A stretch of DNA of 64,000 nt. Source: an uncultured Lachnospiraceae bacterium (GTDB lineage Bacteria > Bacillota > Clostridia > Lachnospirales > Lachnospiraceae). Under the pieces are notes generated by a model that saw only the letters and a list, made by a program, of their open reading frames with translations, made no database searches and had not been told where the DNA came from. Positions 42,401 through 50,930 of this stretch are shown in pieces (position 1 is the stretch's first letter; each line of letters opens with the position of its first letter). The stretch lies in assembly GCA_947382355.1 (NCBI GenBank), contig CANCYR010000001.1:140552-204551 (forward strand), written 5' to 3'. The position numbers and the translations under genes were made by a program.

Positions 42401-44811
42401 AAGACAGCGCACTGGCCACAGTAGATTTCCAGTCAGTAAAGGAAATCAAACCAAATGCTTTTAAAAATTGCAGTGCCCTGAATCTGTCAGGGACGAATCT
42501 GGATTCTGTTGAGAAGATTGGAGACGGCGCTTTTCAGAATTGTAAGAGCCTGAAAAACGTAAAATTTGGTCCCAAGCTTATAAGCATAGGCGGAAATGCT
42601 TTTAACGGATGCTCTGAAATATTGGATAGTAATGGAAAAAAGACAATGTCAGATTCTGTAAAAGTATCCTTTGATTTTTCCAATGCTACTTCTCTTGCTA
42701 CAATAGGCAGAGAGGCATTTGGAAAGTCGGCTGTCACCGAATTTGACATTTCCAAAACAGCAGTGAGCATCATAGAAAATAATTTGTGCAAAAGCTGTGA
42801 GCTCTTAGAAGATGTGACTTTTGGAACAAGTGTAAAATATATAAATGCAGATGCACTGGCAGGCTGTCCGAAGCTGGGCAAGGTTTCTTTGTACAGCGCT
42901 ACAGTAATAGACCCTAAGGCGTTTAATGCTTTATCAGATGTGTCCAGAAATACTACAAATAAAAATTTGAGCATTACCGTAGAGCCTGTAAAAGAGGCAA
43001 TTAAGGTGGGAATCAATGAAACTATGGACTTCCCGTATTATGTGCATATGGTAAATACAGATACAAAGGCTCCCCAGTTAAAGGCTTTCCGGCATATTGT
43101 GGCAGGAGATGGTCAGAATCCTGTACCGGAAGGGGACCGGGAACATATTTATATGGCGGTAAGCGGCGATGTGGATGGGTATTTTATAAATAAATACTCT
43201 GACAACACCACACTTGTGAGCGGAAAGTATGCAAATAGTGAAGGCGGCATGTCAGATAACTTCCAGCAGATGTCTCATACGAAAGAAGATGCGGAGACAA
43301 ACAGGAAAAAAGTAGATGTTTTCCGGGTCACAGGCGTAAAGGAAGGAAGTTATCCGGTATATGTCTGCTGTCAGGTGCAGTTTCCGTTGAATAATTCCTA
43401 TGAAATCGGAAGCTGTATAAAAACAGACTTTACAACAAAATACAAGGTGGAAGTAATAAAGGCATGGTATAAGGCAGATTTGTATCAGAAGTACGATAAC
43501 AGAACCGGCCTTAGCAATAAACTTCAGCCCAATTCCGTTACAAAATTTCAGGCGGACAGCAGGAATGAAAAGCCAAAGCTTTATTATGACCTTAGATATA
43601 CGGATGAGGAAATGGAGAGCAGTAATATTAAGGATTGGAATGTGACAGTAGTTTCTGATAATCCGGCTGTTATGTATCCCGGAAAGAACCCCAATGATGG
43701 AACTGCAAAGATGGGTGGGGCTACTCCGGGAATGATTACTACTACAGTAGGAGAAAATAATAAAAATAATCAGTCACAAAAGTTCTTTCATTTGATTCCG
43801 GCAGGAATGGGCACAGCCCATATAACAGTTTATCCGGCTTCGCATCCTGCCGGCTCGGCAAATGCTGAAAAATATGCCCAGACATATACTTATGTGGTTG
43901 GAGCAGACTTAAAGAGCATTCAGCTTCAGGTGCCTAACGAAAAAAGAACATTGAATCCGGGGCAGACGGTACAGGTTGAGACCAAGATTACAAATTGCCT
44001 AAACCAGACCGCAACTATAACATCTGCCGCAGAAGCAGCAAAATATACCAATAACAAGCTGGTATATGAAACAAATACACCGGCATTGCTGACTACAACG
44101 CAAAACGGTTTAGTAAAGGCTGTAACGGCAGAAATGAATCAAAAGTCAGTAGATGTCAGTGTGACGGCTACCAAATCGGATGGAAAAACAATTTCCGCAA
44201 AAACAAACATCAATGTAAGATGGCCGGAAATAAAGGAGAATCAAAGCTATAAAGATACTGTTACAGGTGCTGTTGTAACTGTTACAAAGAAAGGGAATAA
44301 AGATGGAGAAGTAACTTATAAGAAAGCAGGTTCCACAACTGCTGCTACTATTAAGATTCCTTCTACGGTTACTATTTCAGGCGTAAAATACAAGGTTACA
44401 AAGATAGCACCAAGTGCTTTTAAAAATAATAAAAAGCTTAAAACAGTTACGATTCCCTCTTCTGTTACAGAAATAGGTTCCAAGGCTTTTTATGGCTGTA
44501 CGGCTTTGAAAAAGATAACCCTTGGCAGCAATGTTAAGATTATAGGTTCCAGCGCCTTTTATAATTGCAAGGCATTGACCAGTGTGACGATTGGTAAGAA
44601 AGTAACGTCCATTGGAAGCAAGGCATTTTATAATTGTAAGAAACTAAAGAAGATTACGATTAAATCAACTGTACTCAGTAAAGTAGGAAGCAAGGCTTTT
44701 AAAAATATTTATAAGAAAGCAACAATTAAAGTTCCAAGGAAGAAACTTGCTGATTACAAGAAGCTGTTAAAAGGCAAAGGGCAATCAAAGACTGTAAAAA
44801 TTAAAAAGTAA
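39499..44811 (+). CDS. BspA-like leucine-rich-repeat surface protein (LRR_5 type), very large
   Basis: 1770 residues. A signal peptide (KKKFWKRSISILLASAVALSGSGF...) opens it, followed by an acidic linker. Residues about 130-1150 are many irregular LRR_5 units of the kind 'IG-x-x-AF-x-x-C-x-x-L-x-x-I-x-LP'. The middle (about 1160-1460) is of unknown fold. A bacterial Ig-like (Big_2-type) domain begins about 1470 (DLKSIQLQVPNEK...) and ends with INVRWPE. The last 130 residues are four regular LRR_5 units with the GSKAFYNCK motif. There is no LPXTG or other sorting signal; the lysine-rich tail might bind wall polymers. Repeated AF-x-x-C units make it likely to vary by recombination. It has its own promoter and terminator, so it is monocistronic. 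Possible adhesin. Confidence 0.85.
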   Translation: MFKKKFWKRSISILLASAVALSGSGFNIQLGNVTLSAGEVLAEETEISVMDEGNTDGSVSENEAESIQQVQDEFPEEQKDFQEGDALESVQPKEADIVSGNVIEVKSGSAASTVISDTALLKGLAFCILGDEDAYSSLTTDDLINFTGAIDFTEYEKAADIVSLKGIGTVKNATAFQLEKCQKVQDIMAYEFRGCSMQSITLPDSIRSIGDQAFFDCKNLEKITSGTVEDALPPQLLVVGSNVFDKCVKLTNIIIPDTVEENAIQHATSLFANCSGLQNVTIGSGITNIPVSAFSNAGAAEGMQVTVHGLNARLEKVGDKAFYGANIQTLDLSNCTGLGTFGATVFADSKLQKIILPDSISNSEDNKLLFSEGAFSGAPIQTMGKKNGIEEGKVCIPEYVSVTEEKSKGIFSKCIDMTCVEIPASWTIIPNSAFKDCSGLVETGIGNGTQLVSIGEEAFYGTGLKNTDFLNGCTLLNTIGKSAFEQCITLETVVLPVSVITVGERAFYTEQDLKKIAQSLDNIKDSALTSFQWNSSPGAAKSGNKRILGNKALEGNASLQKVVLPDYSAAGESFEIGSEAFAICINLQEIGEGQDNVLPASVSAIGDNAFKMCLKLPKIKIQSNSNGLTLGSSIFEDCLALTEAELPANITSIPVRTFCNAGVTSLTMGSTPNKITSSTLKTIGARSFFGCQIENLDLSGCSALEEIGGWAFAQTDTEKGVPDDKKVKTNNVVKLKSVILPEKLPGLFINSGVFCLDMNFTTLATTNHNTPGTAYIPDYVEANQDGVGIGEGVFSGTAIERAVIPSGWTGVLPKGTFELCLNMTSLDFLVNTNLSGLGEACFSGCFGLKDIHLAGNRTIKNIGKECFELCIGIESTKANPMTLPASLETIENRAFFQAEFDYLNLSASSQLKTIKDSAFEEASFQEMDLSGNGQLQTVGRNAFKKNKTLTAVKLSPAMSTVADSSFEEDSALATVDFQSVKEIKPNAFKNCSALNLSGTNLDSVEKIGDGAFQNCKSLKNVKFGPKLISIGGNAFNGCSEILDSNGKKTMSDSVKVSFDFSNATSLATIGREAFGKSAVTEFDISKTAVSIIENNLCKSCELLEDVTFGTSVKYINADALAGCPKLGKVSLYSATVIDPKAFNALSDVSRNTTNKNLSITVEPVKEAIKVGINETMDFPYYVHMVNTDTKAPQLKAFRHIVAGDGQNPVPEGDREHIYMAVSGDVDGYFINKYSDNTTLVSGKYANSEGGMSDNFQQMSHTKEDAETNRKKVDVFRVTGVKEGSYPVYVCCQVQFPLNNSYEIGSCIKTDFTTKYKVEVIKAWYKADLYQKYDNRTGLSNKLQPNSVTKFQADSRNEKPKLYYDLRYTDEEMESSNIKDWNVTVVSDNPAVMYPGKNPNDGTAKMGGATPGMITTTVGENNKNNQSQKFFHLIPAGMGTAHITVYPASHPAGSANAEKYAQTYTYVVGADLKSIQLQVPNEKRTLNPGQTVQVETKITNCLNQTATITSAAEAAKYTNNKLVYETNTPALLTTTQNGLVKAVTAEMNQKSVDVSVTATKSDGKTISAKTNINVRWPEIKENQSYKDTVTGAVVTVTKKGNKDGEVTYKKAGSTTAATIKIPSTVTISGVKYKVTKIAPSAFKNNKKLKTVTIPSSVTEIGSKAFYGCTALKKITLGSNVKIIGSSAFYNCKALTSVTIGKKVTSIGSKAFYNCKKLKKITIKSTVLSKVGSKAFKNIYKKATIKVPRKKLADYKKLLKGKGQSKTVKIKK

Positions 44812-44828
44812 TAAAAAACTAAAAGATG

Positions 44829-44861
44829 AAATCGTTCCTGCATATGCAGGGACGATTTTTA
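44829..44861 (+). terminator. Intrinsic terminator after the LRR surface protein
   Basis: AAATCGT, one mismatch, CCTGCATATGCAGG, one mismatch and ACGATTT followed by T. A long near-perfect palindrome that ends the LRR gene transcript. Confidence 0.88.
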
Positions 44862-44923
44862 TATAAGGCAAAAAAAGGATATTTGCATATAATAAAGGGA
44901 AAACAATTAGGAAATTTAAAATC

Positions 44924-46672
44924 ATGACCTGTAAGGAAAAAATTTTATCAAATGATTATGCAGATTTAATTACAGATTTTCTTATTCCAGAGGGTTCGTT
45001 TGGAGAGAGGCTGGATTATTGCCAGACCACATTGGAATCGGATTTGCAGATATCTTATTTTGAACGAAAAAATATAAATATTCAGGATATTAATGTGCTT
45101 CGTTATAATTTTATTCCGAAATGCTACAGCATTATGGATGAAGGGATGATTATGCCCATGCAGAGGGAGGACTTAAATAATATCACATCACAGATATTTA
45201 ATCCGGACCCTCTAATTGATTCAGGAATCATTCAGGTAAATAATGCTCCTTTGAATTTAACCGGCAGGGGAGTCATTATCGGTTTTATAGATACCGGAAT
45301 CCGTTATGATTTGGATGTGTTCAGACGAAGCGATGGAAGCAGCCGCATACTGGCCATCTGGGACCAGACAATACAGACAGGGACGCCGCCGGAAGGCTTT
45401 GAATATGGAAGCGAATATACAAATGATATGATTAACCAGGCCCTTTCCAGTGACAATCCAAGAGAAGTTGTTCCTTCCAATGATTTTATAGGACATGGAA
45501 CAAAAATGGCAAGCGTGGCAGCAGGAAGCATATTAGGAGCCGGAACTGTTTTTCGGGGAGCTGCGCCGGATGCCCAGATTGTAATGGTAAAATGTAAAGA
45601 AGCCAAGCCGTATTTAAGAGAATATTATAAAATTCCCGAAGAGGCAGTTTGTTTTCAGGAAACTGATATTTTGTGCGGGTTAAAGTATCTGGATAATTTT
45701 GCAAGGATATTTGACAGGCCTGTTATCATTTGCCTTGGAATTGGAACCAACTCCGGCGACCATATGGGGAATTCTATTTTGTCTACTTATCTTGACCGTC
45801 TGGCAGGCAGAAGAAGCAGAGGGGTTGTTGTGTGCGGCGGTAATGAAGGCAATGCGGCAAGTCATTATGAAGGAAATATTTCAATTATGAGTGGCCGCGA
45901 CTGGCAGGACGTAGAAATCCGGGTTGGAGAAAATGAAGAAGGATTTTTATTGGAACTTTGGGGGAACATTCCGGAGGTGTTTACGGTATCCATCCGGAGT
46001 CCCAGCGGGGAAGAGACGAGAGAAGCGGTATATACGGCAGGACAGTCTCTGACATTTTCATTTATTTATAGTGAAAGCAAGGTTCAGGTAGAGTATGTGC
46101 TGGTGGAACAAAGCTCGGGAGAAGAATTGGTATTTATGCGATTTATAAAGCCTATATCCGGTATTTGGACCATTCGGGTTTTTGCAAGAGGGGGAAACAG
46201 CAACAGTGTTTTTAATATCTGGCTGCCTATATGTCCGTTTTTGCGCAGCGACACTTATTTTTTGCAATCAAATCCCAATGCCACCATTACGGCGCCGGGC
46301 TATGCCGAAAATGTAATAACCGTCACCAACTATAATAGTGACAATAACAGTTTCTACTATAAAAGCGGAAGAGGCTTTGGCAGAAGAGGAAGCCTTAAGC
46401 CGGATTTGGCAGCTCCCGGAGTGAATGTATCTACCGTTCTTGGACCGGATACCGGTTCCAGTCTTTCGGCAGCAATTATGGCAGGCGCCATGGCAGATTT
46501 TTATCAGTGGGCAATTGTGGAAGAACATGACACCATTGTCAATACCCAGACTGCAAGAAATTACTTTATACGGGGCGCCATAAGAGAAAATGAACTGGAA
46601 TACCCAAATGAGGAGTGGGGATTTGGGCGTTTAAGTTTATCCGGAGTTTTTGAGGCTTTGGCAAGAACATAG
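44924..46672 (+). CDS. S8 subtilisin-like protease, Csp-like
   Basis: 582 residues. Catalytic residues: Asp in GFIDTGIR (about 123), His in GHGTKMA (about 191) and Ser in GSSLSAA (about 513), where the usual GTS is GSS. After His comes a large insertion typical of clostridial CspA/B/C-type subtilases (a beta-rich 'jellyroll' between about 330 and 460, with GNEGNAASHYEG before it). The N-terminal 90 residues look like a prodomain. No signal peptide is visible. Csp proteases act in spore germination in Clostridium, but Lachnospiraceae carry many Csp-like copies of unknown role. Start ATG with AGGAAA upstream. Stands alone. Confidence 0.87.
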   Translation: MTCKEKILSNDYADLITDFLIPEGSFGERLDYCQTTLESDLQISYFERKNINIQDINVLRYNFIPKCYSIMDEGMIMPMQREDLNNITSQIFNPDPLIDSGIIQVNNAPLNLTGRGVIIGFIDTGIRYDLDVFRRSDGSSRILAIWDQTIQTGTPPEGFEYGSEYTNDMINQALSSDNPREVVPSNDFIGHGTKMASVAAGSILGAGTVFRGAAPDAQIVMVKCKEAKPYLREYYKIPEEAVCFQETDILCGLKYLDNFARIFDRPVIICLGIGTNSGDHMGNSILSTYLDRLAGRRSRGVVVCGGNEGNAASHYEGNISIMSGRDWQDVEIRVGENEEGFLLELWGNIPEVFTVSIRSPSGEETREAVYTAGQSLTFSFIYSESKVQVEYVLVEQSSGEELVFMRFIKPISGIWTIRVFARGGNSNSVFNIWLPICPFLRSDTYFLQSNPNATITAPGYAENVITVTNYNSDNNSFYYKSGRGFGRRGSLKPDLAAPGVNVSTVLGPDTGSSLSAAIMAGAMADFYQWAIVEEHDTIVNTQTARNYFIRGAIRENELEYPNEEWGFGRLSLSGVFEALART

Positions 46673-46779
46673 TTGACAATTTTGTCAGAAGAATTTAAGC
46701 TTAAGTTATACAATGAAATTGCGGCGGGCAGGGCATTTCGCAATTGTCCAATGACAATAGAGCAGAAAGGAGAAAAGTC

Positions 46780-47232
46780 TTGGTATACGTGATGATAATA
46801 GGAAGCCTTTTTCTTTGTGAATGGTTTATTAAAAATATGACAGAAGCATGGGGGAAAGAGAAAGAACAAAAGGATTTATGGGGTGGAAGGCTTTATCTGA
46901 CTAAATATCATAATAAGGGAGCTTTTTTGAATCTGGGAGAAAAGAGAAAAGAATTGATGGCTGTCATTTCCGTGCTTTTGACTGTGTTTTGTCTGATACT
47001 ATTTTTGCTTTCTTTTTTCCAAAAAGGAAATGCTCTATTAAAAGCAGGATTAAGTTTTCTGCTAGGGGGTGCTTTTAGCAATACTTACGACCGGCTGAAG
47101 CGGAAATATGTGGTGGATTATTTTGGGTTTCGAATAAAAGGCTTTCCGGGGCTTTCTAAGGTGGTTTTTAACCTGTCGGATTTTTTCATTTTGACAGGGG
47201 CCATGTTGGCAGCTTTGGGAGGGATAAAATGA
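46780..47232 (+). CDS. lspA: Signal peptidase II-like protein
   Basis: 150 residues from TTG 46780, which is 7 bases after AAAGGAGA; the open frame reaches 46744 without a ribosome binding site. Four helices. The two catalytic aspartates of LspA are present in VVDY (about residue 110) and FNLSDFF (about 131), with a GGAFSNTYDR motif between helices. Cleaves the signal peptide of prolipoproteins after lipid attachment. The helix after LYLTKYHNKGAFLNL matches the LspA N-terminal region. Shorter loops and a charged N-terminus differ from typical LspA, and it may be a second copy. Ends 31 bases before a strong bidirectional hairpin. Confidence 0.82.
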   Translation: MVYVMIIGSLFLCEWFIKNMTEAWGKEKEQKDLWGGRLYLTKYHNKGAFLNLGEKRKELMAVISVLLTVFCLILFLLSFFQKGNALLKAGLSFLLGGAFSNTYDRLKRKYVVDYFGFRIKGFPGLSKVVFNLSDFFILTGAMLAALGGIK

Positions 47233-47263
47233 AGCCATAAAACTGATGATTATATTTATAGGA

Positions 47264-47301
47264 GAAAGCCCTCTTCACGTTTTGCCGTGAAGAGGGCTTT
47301 C
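47264..47301. terminator. Perfect 16-bp hairpin between convergent genes
   Basis: GAAAGCCCTCTTCACG (47264-47279), loop TTTTGC and the exact complement (47286-47301). It separates the convergent lspA and carbamate kinase genes and can serve both strands; the T-runs are short, so it is a terminator mainly by strength of the stem. Confidence 0.75.
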
Positions 47302-47306
47302 CGATA

Positions 47307-48242
47307 TTATGCTGTAATCACAGTTCCCGTTTTTCCTCTAGCCGCATCATTGGCCTTTTTCAGTGAAGTAATACGCACAATGCCTTGGGGAACCTTTTCC
47401 AGATACGCAATAGCAGCTTCAATCTTAGGAAGCATATTGCCTTCCCCAAAATGTCCTTCCCCTATGTATTCCTTTGCCTTTGCAACAGTCATGGAAGAAA
47501 TCGGCTCCATATGCTCCCTTCCGTAATTTTTGTAGACCTGTTCCACGCTGGTTAAAATAATCAGCTCATCTGCCTGTAAGTCAGAAGCCAGCTTTCCTGC
47601 AATGGAGTCCTTTTCAATAACAGCGGAAGCGCCTTTTAAGGCATGCTTTTGTTCAATAACCGGAATGCCGCCCCCGCCGCAGGCAATCACAACCTGATCT
47701 GCATCTGCAAGTGCCTTGATAGCATCAATTTCCACGATATCGATAGGCTTTGGAGCAGCTATGGCTCTTCGATAGCCTTTTCCCGGTTCTTCTATCACAT
47801 AATTGCCTTTCTTCACTTCAAGGTCTGCGTCCTCTTTGCTCATATAACGTCCAATGACTTTTTTGGGTTCATAAAATGCTTCGTCATAAGGGTCCACAGT
47901 GACCTGTGTCAATATAGTGCTGACAGATTTGGAAATGCCCCGGCTGAGAAGCTCTGCCCGAAGGGAATTCTGAATATCATATCCTACGTATCCCTGACTC
48001 ATGGCGGAGCAGACACACATTGGCGCTGGAGTATAGTCGATATAAATGCGTCGCAGCTCCGTCATGGCCTTGTGAATCATACTTACCTGAGGTCCGTTGG
48101 AGTGGGTGATGGTCAGCTGGTAATCTGCCTCTACCAAATCTGCAAGTGCTTTTGCTGTATTTTTAACGGCATCCAATTGTTCTAAAGTGGTATAGCCTAA
48201 TGCTTCATGTCCTAAAGATACTACTACTTTTTTCTTGCTCAT
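47307..48242 (-). CDS. arcC: Carbamate kinase
   Basis: 311 residues, family length. Starts MSKKKVVVSLGHEALG; THSNGPQV (about 47), VIACGGGGIPV (about 184), EKDSIAGKLASDL (about 209) and an EGHFGEGNMLPK motif (about 264) are the amino-acid-kinase-fold signatures. It makes ATP from carbamoyl phosphate, usually the last step of arginine/agmatine or purine breakdown. It stands alone here on the minus strand without arcA or arcB. Clear AAGGAAGGA ribosome binding site. The 205 bases between it and metY hold divergent promoter space. Confidence 0.95.
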   Translation of the reverse strand: MSKKKVVVSLGHEALGYTTLEQLDAVKNTAKALADLVEADYQLTITHSNGPQVSMIHKAMTELRRIYIDYTPAPMCVCSAMSQGYVGYDIQNSLRAELLSRGISKSVSTILTQVTVDPYDEAFYEPKKVIGRYMSKEDADLEVKKGNYVIEEPGKGYRRAIAAPKPIDIVEIDAIKALADADQVVIACGGGGIPVIEQKHALKGASAVIEKDSIAGKLASDLQADELIILTSVEQVYKNYGREHMEPISSMTVAKAKEYIGEGHFGEGNMLPKIEAAIAYLEKVPQGIVRITSLKKANDAARGKTGTVITA

Positions 48243-48340
48243 AATCCTGTCCTTCCTTAAAAATAAAGATAATAGAATTATAACAAATTCCTGAAAAGTT
48301 GTATACGGGAAATTTTTGTATTTTTTATTTTAAAATCCTA

Positions 48341-48369
48341 TTGACATGGTATGAATTAGAGTGTATAAT
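48341..48369 (+). promoter_or_regulatory. Consensus promoter of metY-cysK
   Basis: TTGACA (48341-48346), 17 bases, TATAAT (48364-48369): a perfect housekeeping promoter. The 78-base leader to the metY ATG is too short for a T-box or SAM-I riboswitch and shows no such core. Confidence 0.85.
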
Positions 48370-48447
48370 GCCGTCATAAAGTTAATTCATATAAAACAAG
48401 TATGAAAACAGGGAAAGGCGGCAGACAGCCGGATGGGAGAATAAATT

Positions 48448-49761
48448 ATGAATGAAAAAATTACAAGAGAAAACAGAAAACTGAAATTTGAAACATTACA
48501 ATTGCATGTGGGACAGGAGAAACCGGATCCGGTAACGGATGCCAGGGCGGTTCCTATTTACCAGACATCGTCTTATGTCTTTCATAACTCTGCACATGCA
48601 GCAGCCCGCTTTGATCTTACGGATGCCGGAAATATCTATGGAAGGCTTACCAATCCTACGGAGGATGTGTTTGAACAGAGAATCGCTGCTTTGGAAGGCG
48701 GGGTTGCAGCCCTGGCAGTGGCTTCCGGTGCAGCGGCAATTACCTATACCTTTCAAAATCTTGCAAAAGCAGGAGAGCATATTGTAGCAGCCAAAAATAT
48801 TTACGGCGGTACATATAATTTATTGGCACATACCCTTCCGGAATATGGAATAACTACCACCTTTGTGGACCCTTTTAATTATGAAGAAGTGGAAAATGCC
48901 ATTGGGGAAAACACAAAAGCAGTTTTCATTGAGACTTTGGGAAATCCGCGTTCCGAGGTAGTGGATATTGAAATCCTTGCTCAAATTGCCCACAGGCACA
49001 ACATTCCTCTTGTCATTGACAATACTTTTGCAACCCCTTATCTTGTAAGACCCATTGAATATGGCGCGGATATCGTAGTGCATTCTGCCACCAAGTTTAT
49101 AGGCGGACATGGCACTACCATAGGAGGCGTTATTGTTGACAGCGGAAAGTTTGACTGGGAGGCAGGCGGAAAGTTCCCTTCCCTGACAGAGCCAAACCCA
49201 AGCTACCATGGAGTAAGCTTTACAAAGGTGGTGGGTCCTGCGGCATTCGTGACAAAAATCCGCGCCATTTTATTAAGGGATACCGGAGCTACTTTATCCC
49301 CATTCCATGCATTTTTCTTTCTGCAGGGCTTAGAGACATTATCCCTCAGGGTGGAACGGCATGTGGAAAATGCCCTGAAGGTAGTGGAATATTTAAATAA
49401 TCATCCGCAGGTAGAAGAAGTGCATCATCCTTCTGTTGCAAAGGATGAAAGCCAGAAGGCGTTATATCAAAAATATTTTCCAAACGGGGGAGGCTCTATT
49501 TTTACCTTTGAGATAAAAGGAGATGCCGGAAAGGCAAAAGACTTTATAGATAATCTGGAGCTGTTTTCATTGCTTGCAAATGTGGCAGATGTAAAATCCT
49601 TAGTAATCCATCCGGCTTCCACCACTCATTCACAGTTAAATGAAGAGGAGCTGGCAGAGCAGGGAATTAAGCCAAATACTATCCGTTTATCCATCGGGAC
49701 GGAAAATATTGACGACATCATTCAGGATTTGGAAGAGGCATTTAAAGCAGTGGGAGAATAA
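48448..49761 (+). CDS. metY: O-acetylhomoserine sulfhydrylase / aminocarboxypropyltransferase
   Basis: 437 residues, Cys/Met metabolism PLP enzyme. [43 protein letters not shown], PNPLxID-like [11 protein letters not shown] and the PLP lysine in [12 protein letters not shown] are seen. The longer O-acetylhomoserine class (about 430) rather than the shorter cystathionine gamma-synthase class fits. It makes homocysteine from O-acetylhomoserine and sulfide. Followed by cysK after 141 bases. Own consensus promoter. Confidence 0.93.
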   Translation: MNEKITRENRKLKFETLQLHVGQEKPDPVTDARAVPIYQTSSYVFHNSAHAAARFDLTDAGNIYGRLTNPTEDVFEQRIAALEGGVAALAVASGAAAITYTFQNLAKAGEHIVAAKNIYGGTYNLLAHTLPEYGITTTFVDPFNYEEVENAIGENTKAVFIETLGNPRSEVVDIEILAQIAHRHNIPLVIDNTFATPYLVRPIEYGADIVVHSATKFIGGHGTTIGGVIVDSGKFDWEAGGKFPSLTEPNPSYHGVSFTKVVGPAAFVTKIRAILLRDTGATLSPFHAFFFLQGLETLSLRVERHVENALKVVEYLNNHPQVEEVHHPSVAKDESQKALYQKYFPNGGGSIFTFEIKGDAGKAKDFIDNLELFSLLANVADVKSLVIHPASTTHSQLNEEELAEQGIKPNTIRLSIGTENIDDIIQDLEEAFKAVGE

Positions 49762-49902
49762 ACAAATTTCCTAAAAATTTCAGAGAAAGAATTTTTACAA
49801 AAAAATGCATATATAAGCAAAACCAAGTGAAAAAAGTAAGTAAAGAAAAATAAGCGAAGAAAAAGCATGTGAAGAAAAAAGTGAAAGGAAACGGGAAAAA
49901 AT

Positions 49903-50832
49903 ATGGCAAAAATAGCAAAAAAATTAACAGAATTAATCGGACACACTCCGCTTTTAGAATTGAGCAATTATGAGAAAAAGAACAATTTAGAAGCAAACAT
50001 TATTGCAAAGCTTGAATATTTCAATCCCCTTGGCAGCGTAAAGGACAGAGTTGCCAATGCCATGATTGAACAGGGCATTCAGGATGGAAAGATAAATCAG
50101 GATACCGTGCTTATCGAGCCTACCAGCGGCAATACCGGAATCGGTCTTGCTTTTGTGGCAGCCTCCAGGGGCTTGAGACTGGTGCTTACTATGCCGGATA
50201 CAATGAGCATTGAACGAAGAAGAATCGTATCCGCCCTGGGAGCAGAGGTAGTATTGACTCCCGGAGCAGAGGGAATGAAAGGCGCAATAGCAAAAGCACA
50301 GGCGCTGGTAGAGGAATATGGAAATGCAGTGATTTTGCAGCAATTTGAAAATAAAGCAAATCCCGCAATCCACAGCGTCACTACAGCGGAGGAAATCTGG
50401 GCGGATACTGATGGAAAGGTGGATATTTTTGTGGCAGGAGTGGGAACAGGCGGTACGATTACAGGCACAGGGGAAGCGTTAAAGGCGAAAAATCCGGGGG
50501 TGAAGATTGTGGCAGTAGAGCCTGCAGACTCTCCGGTTTTATCAGGAGGAAATCCCGGTCCCCATAAGATTCAGGGAATTGGAGCCGGTTTTGTGCCGGG
50601 TGTAATAAATTTAGATATTATAGATGAAATATTAAAGATTGAAAATGAAGATGCCTTTGCAGCTTCCAGAGCTGCAGCCAAATCAGAGGGGCTTTTAGTG
50701 GGCATATCATCCGGCGCGGCCATCCATGCAGCCACAATACTTGCGAAAAGACCGGAAAATAAAGGGAAAAACATTGTGGTAATATTACCGGATACAGGAG
50801 AAAGATACTTATCCACCTCTTTATTTGAATAG
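49903..50832 (+). CDS. cysK: Cysteine synthase A
   Basis: 309 residues, fold-type II PLP enzyme. [11 protein letters not shown] (PLP lysine), [33 protein letters not shown] and GISSGAA are all present. It makes cysteine from O-acetylserine and sulfide. Together with metY it forms a sulfide assimilation unit. The 141-base gap upstream is very purine-rich (repeated GAAAAA-like words) but no separate promoter is obvious. Confidence 0.96.
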   Translation: MAKIAKKLTELIGHTPLLELSNYEKKNNLEANIIAKLEYFNPLGSVKDRVANAMIEQGIQDGKINQDTVLIEPTSGNTGIGLAFVAASRGLRLVLTMPDTMSIERRRIVSALGAEVVLTPGAEGMKGAIAKAQALVEEYGNAVILQQFENKANPAIHSVTTAEEIWADTDGKVDIFVAGVGTGGTITGTGEALKAKNPGVKIVAVEPADSPVLSGGNPGPHKIQGIGAGFVPGVINLDIIDEILKIENEDAFAASRAAAKSEGLLVGISSGAAIHAATILAKRPENKGKNIVVILPDTGERYLSTSLFE

Positions 50833-50872
50833 ACTGAAGGATATGTTTTTCAACTTCCGAAAGCAGTCGTGA

Positions 50873-50901
50873 TTGAAAGCCCAAAAAGAGTCTGTTATAA
50901 T
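50873..50901 (+). promoter_or_regulatory. Promoter of the GlpA-like redox operon
   Basis: TTGAAA (50873-50878), 17 bases, TATAAT (50896-50901), 30 bases before the start codon. A good sigma-A-type promoter for 50931-53818. Confidence 0.7.
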
Positions 50902-50930
50902 GTTTCATAAAAAAGCAAGAGGTGAAATTC

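Noticed and set aside
48370..48447. SAM or T-box riboswitch before metY
   Set aside because: The leader is only 78 bases and shows no conserved core or terminator/antiterminator pair.
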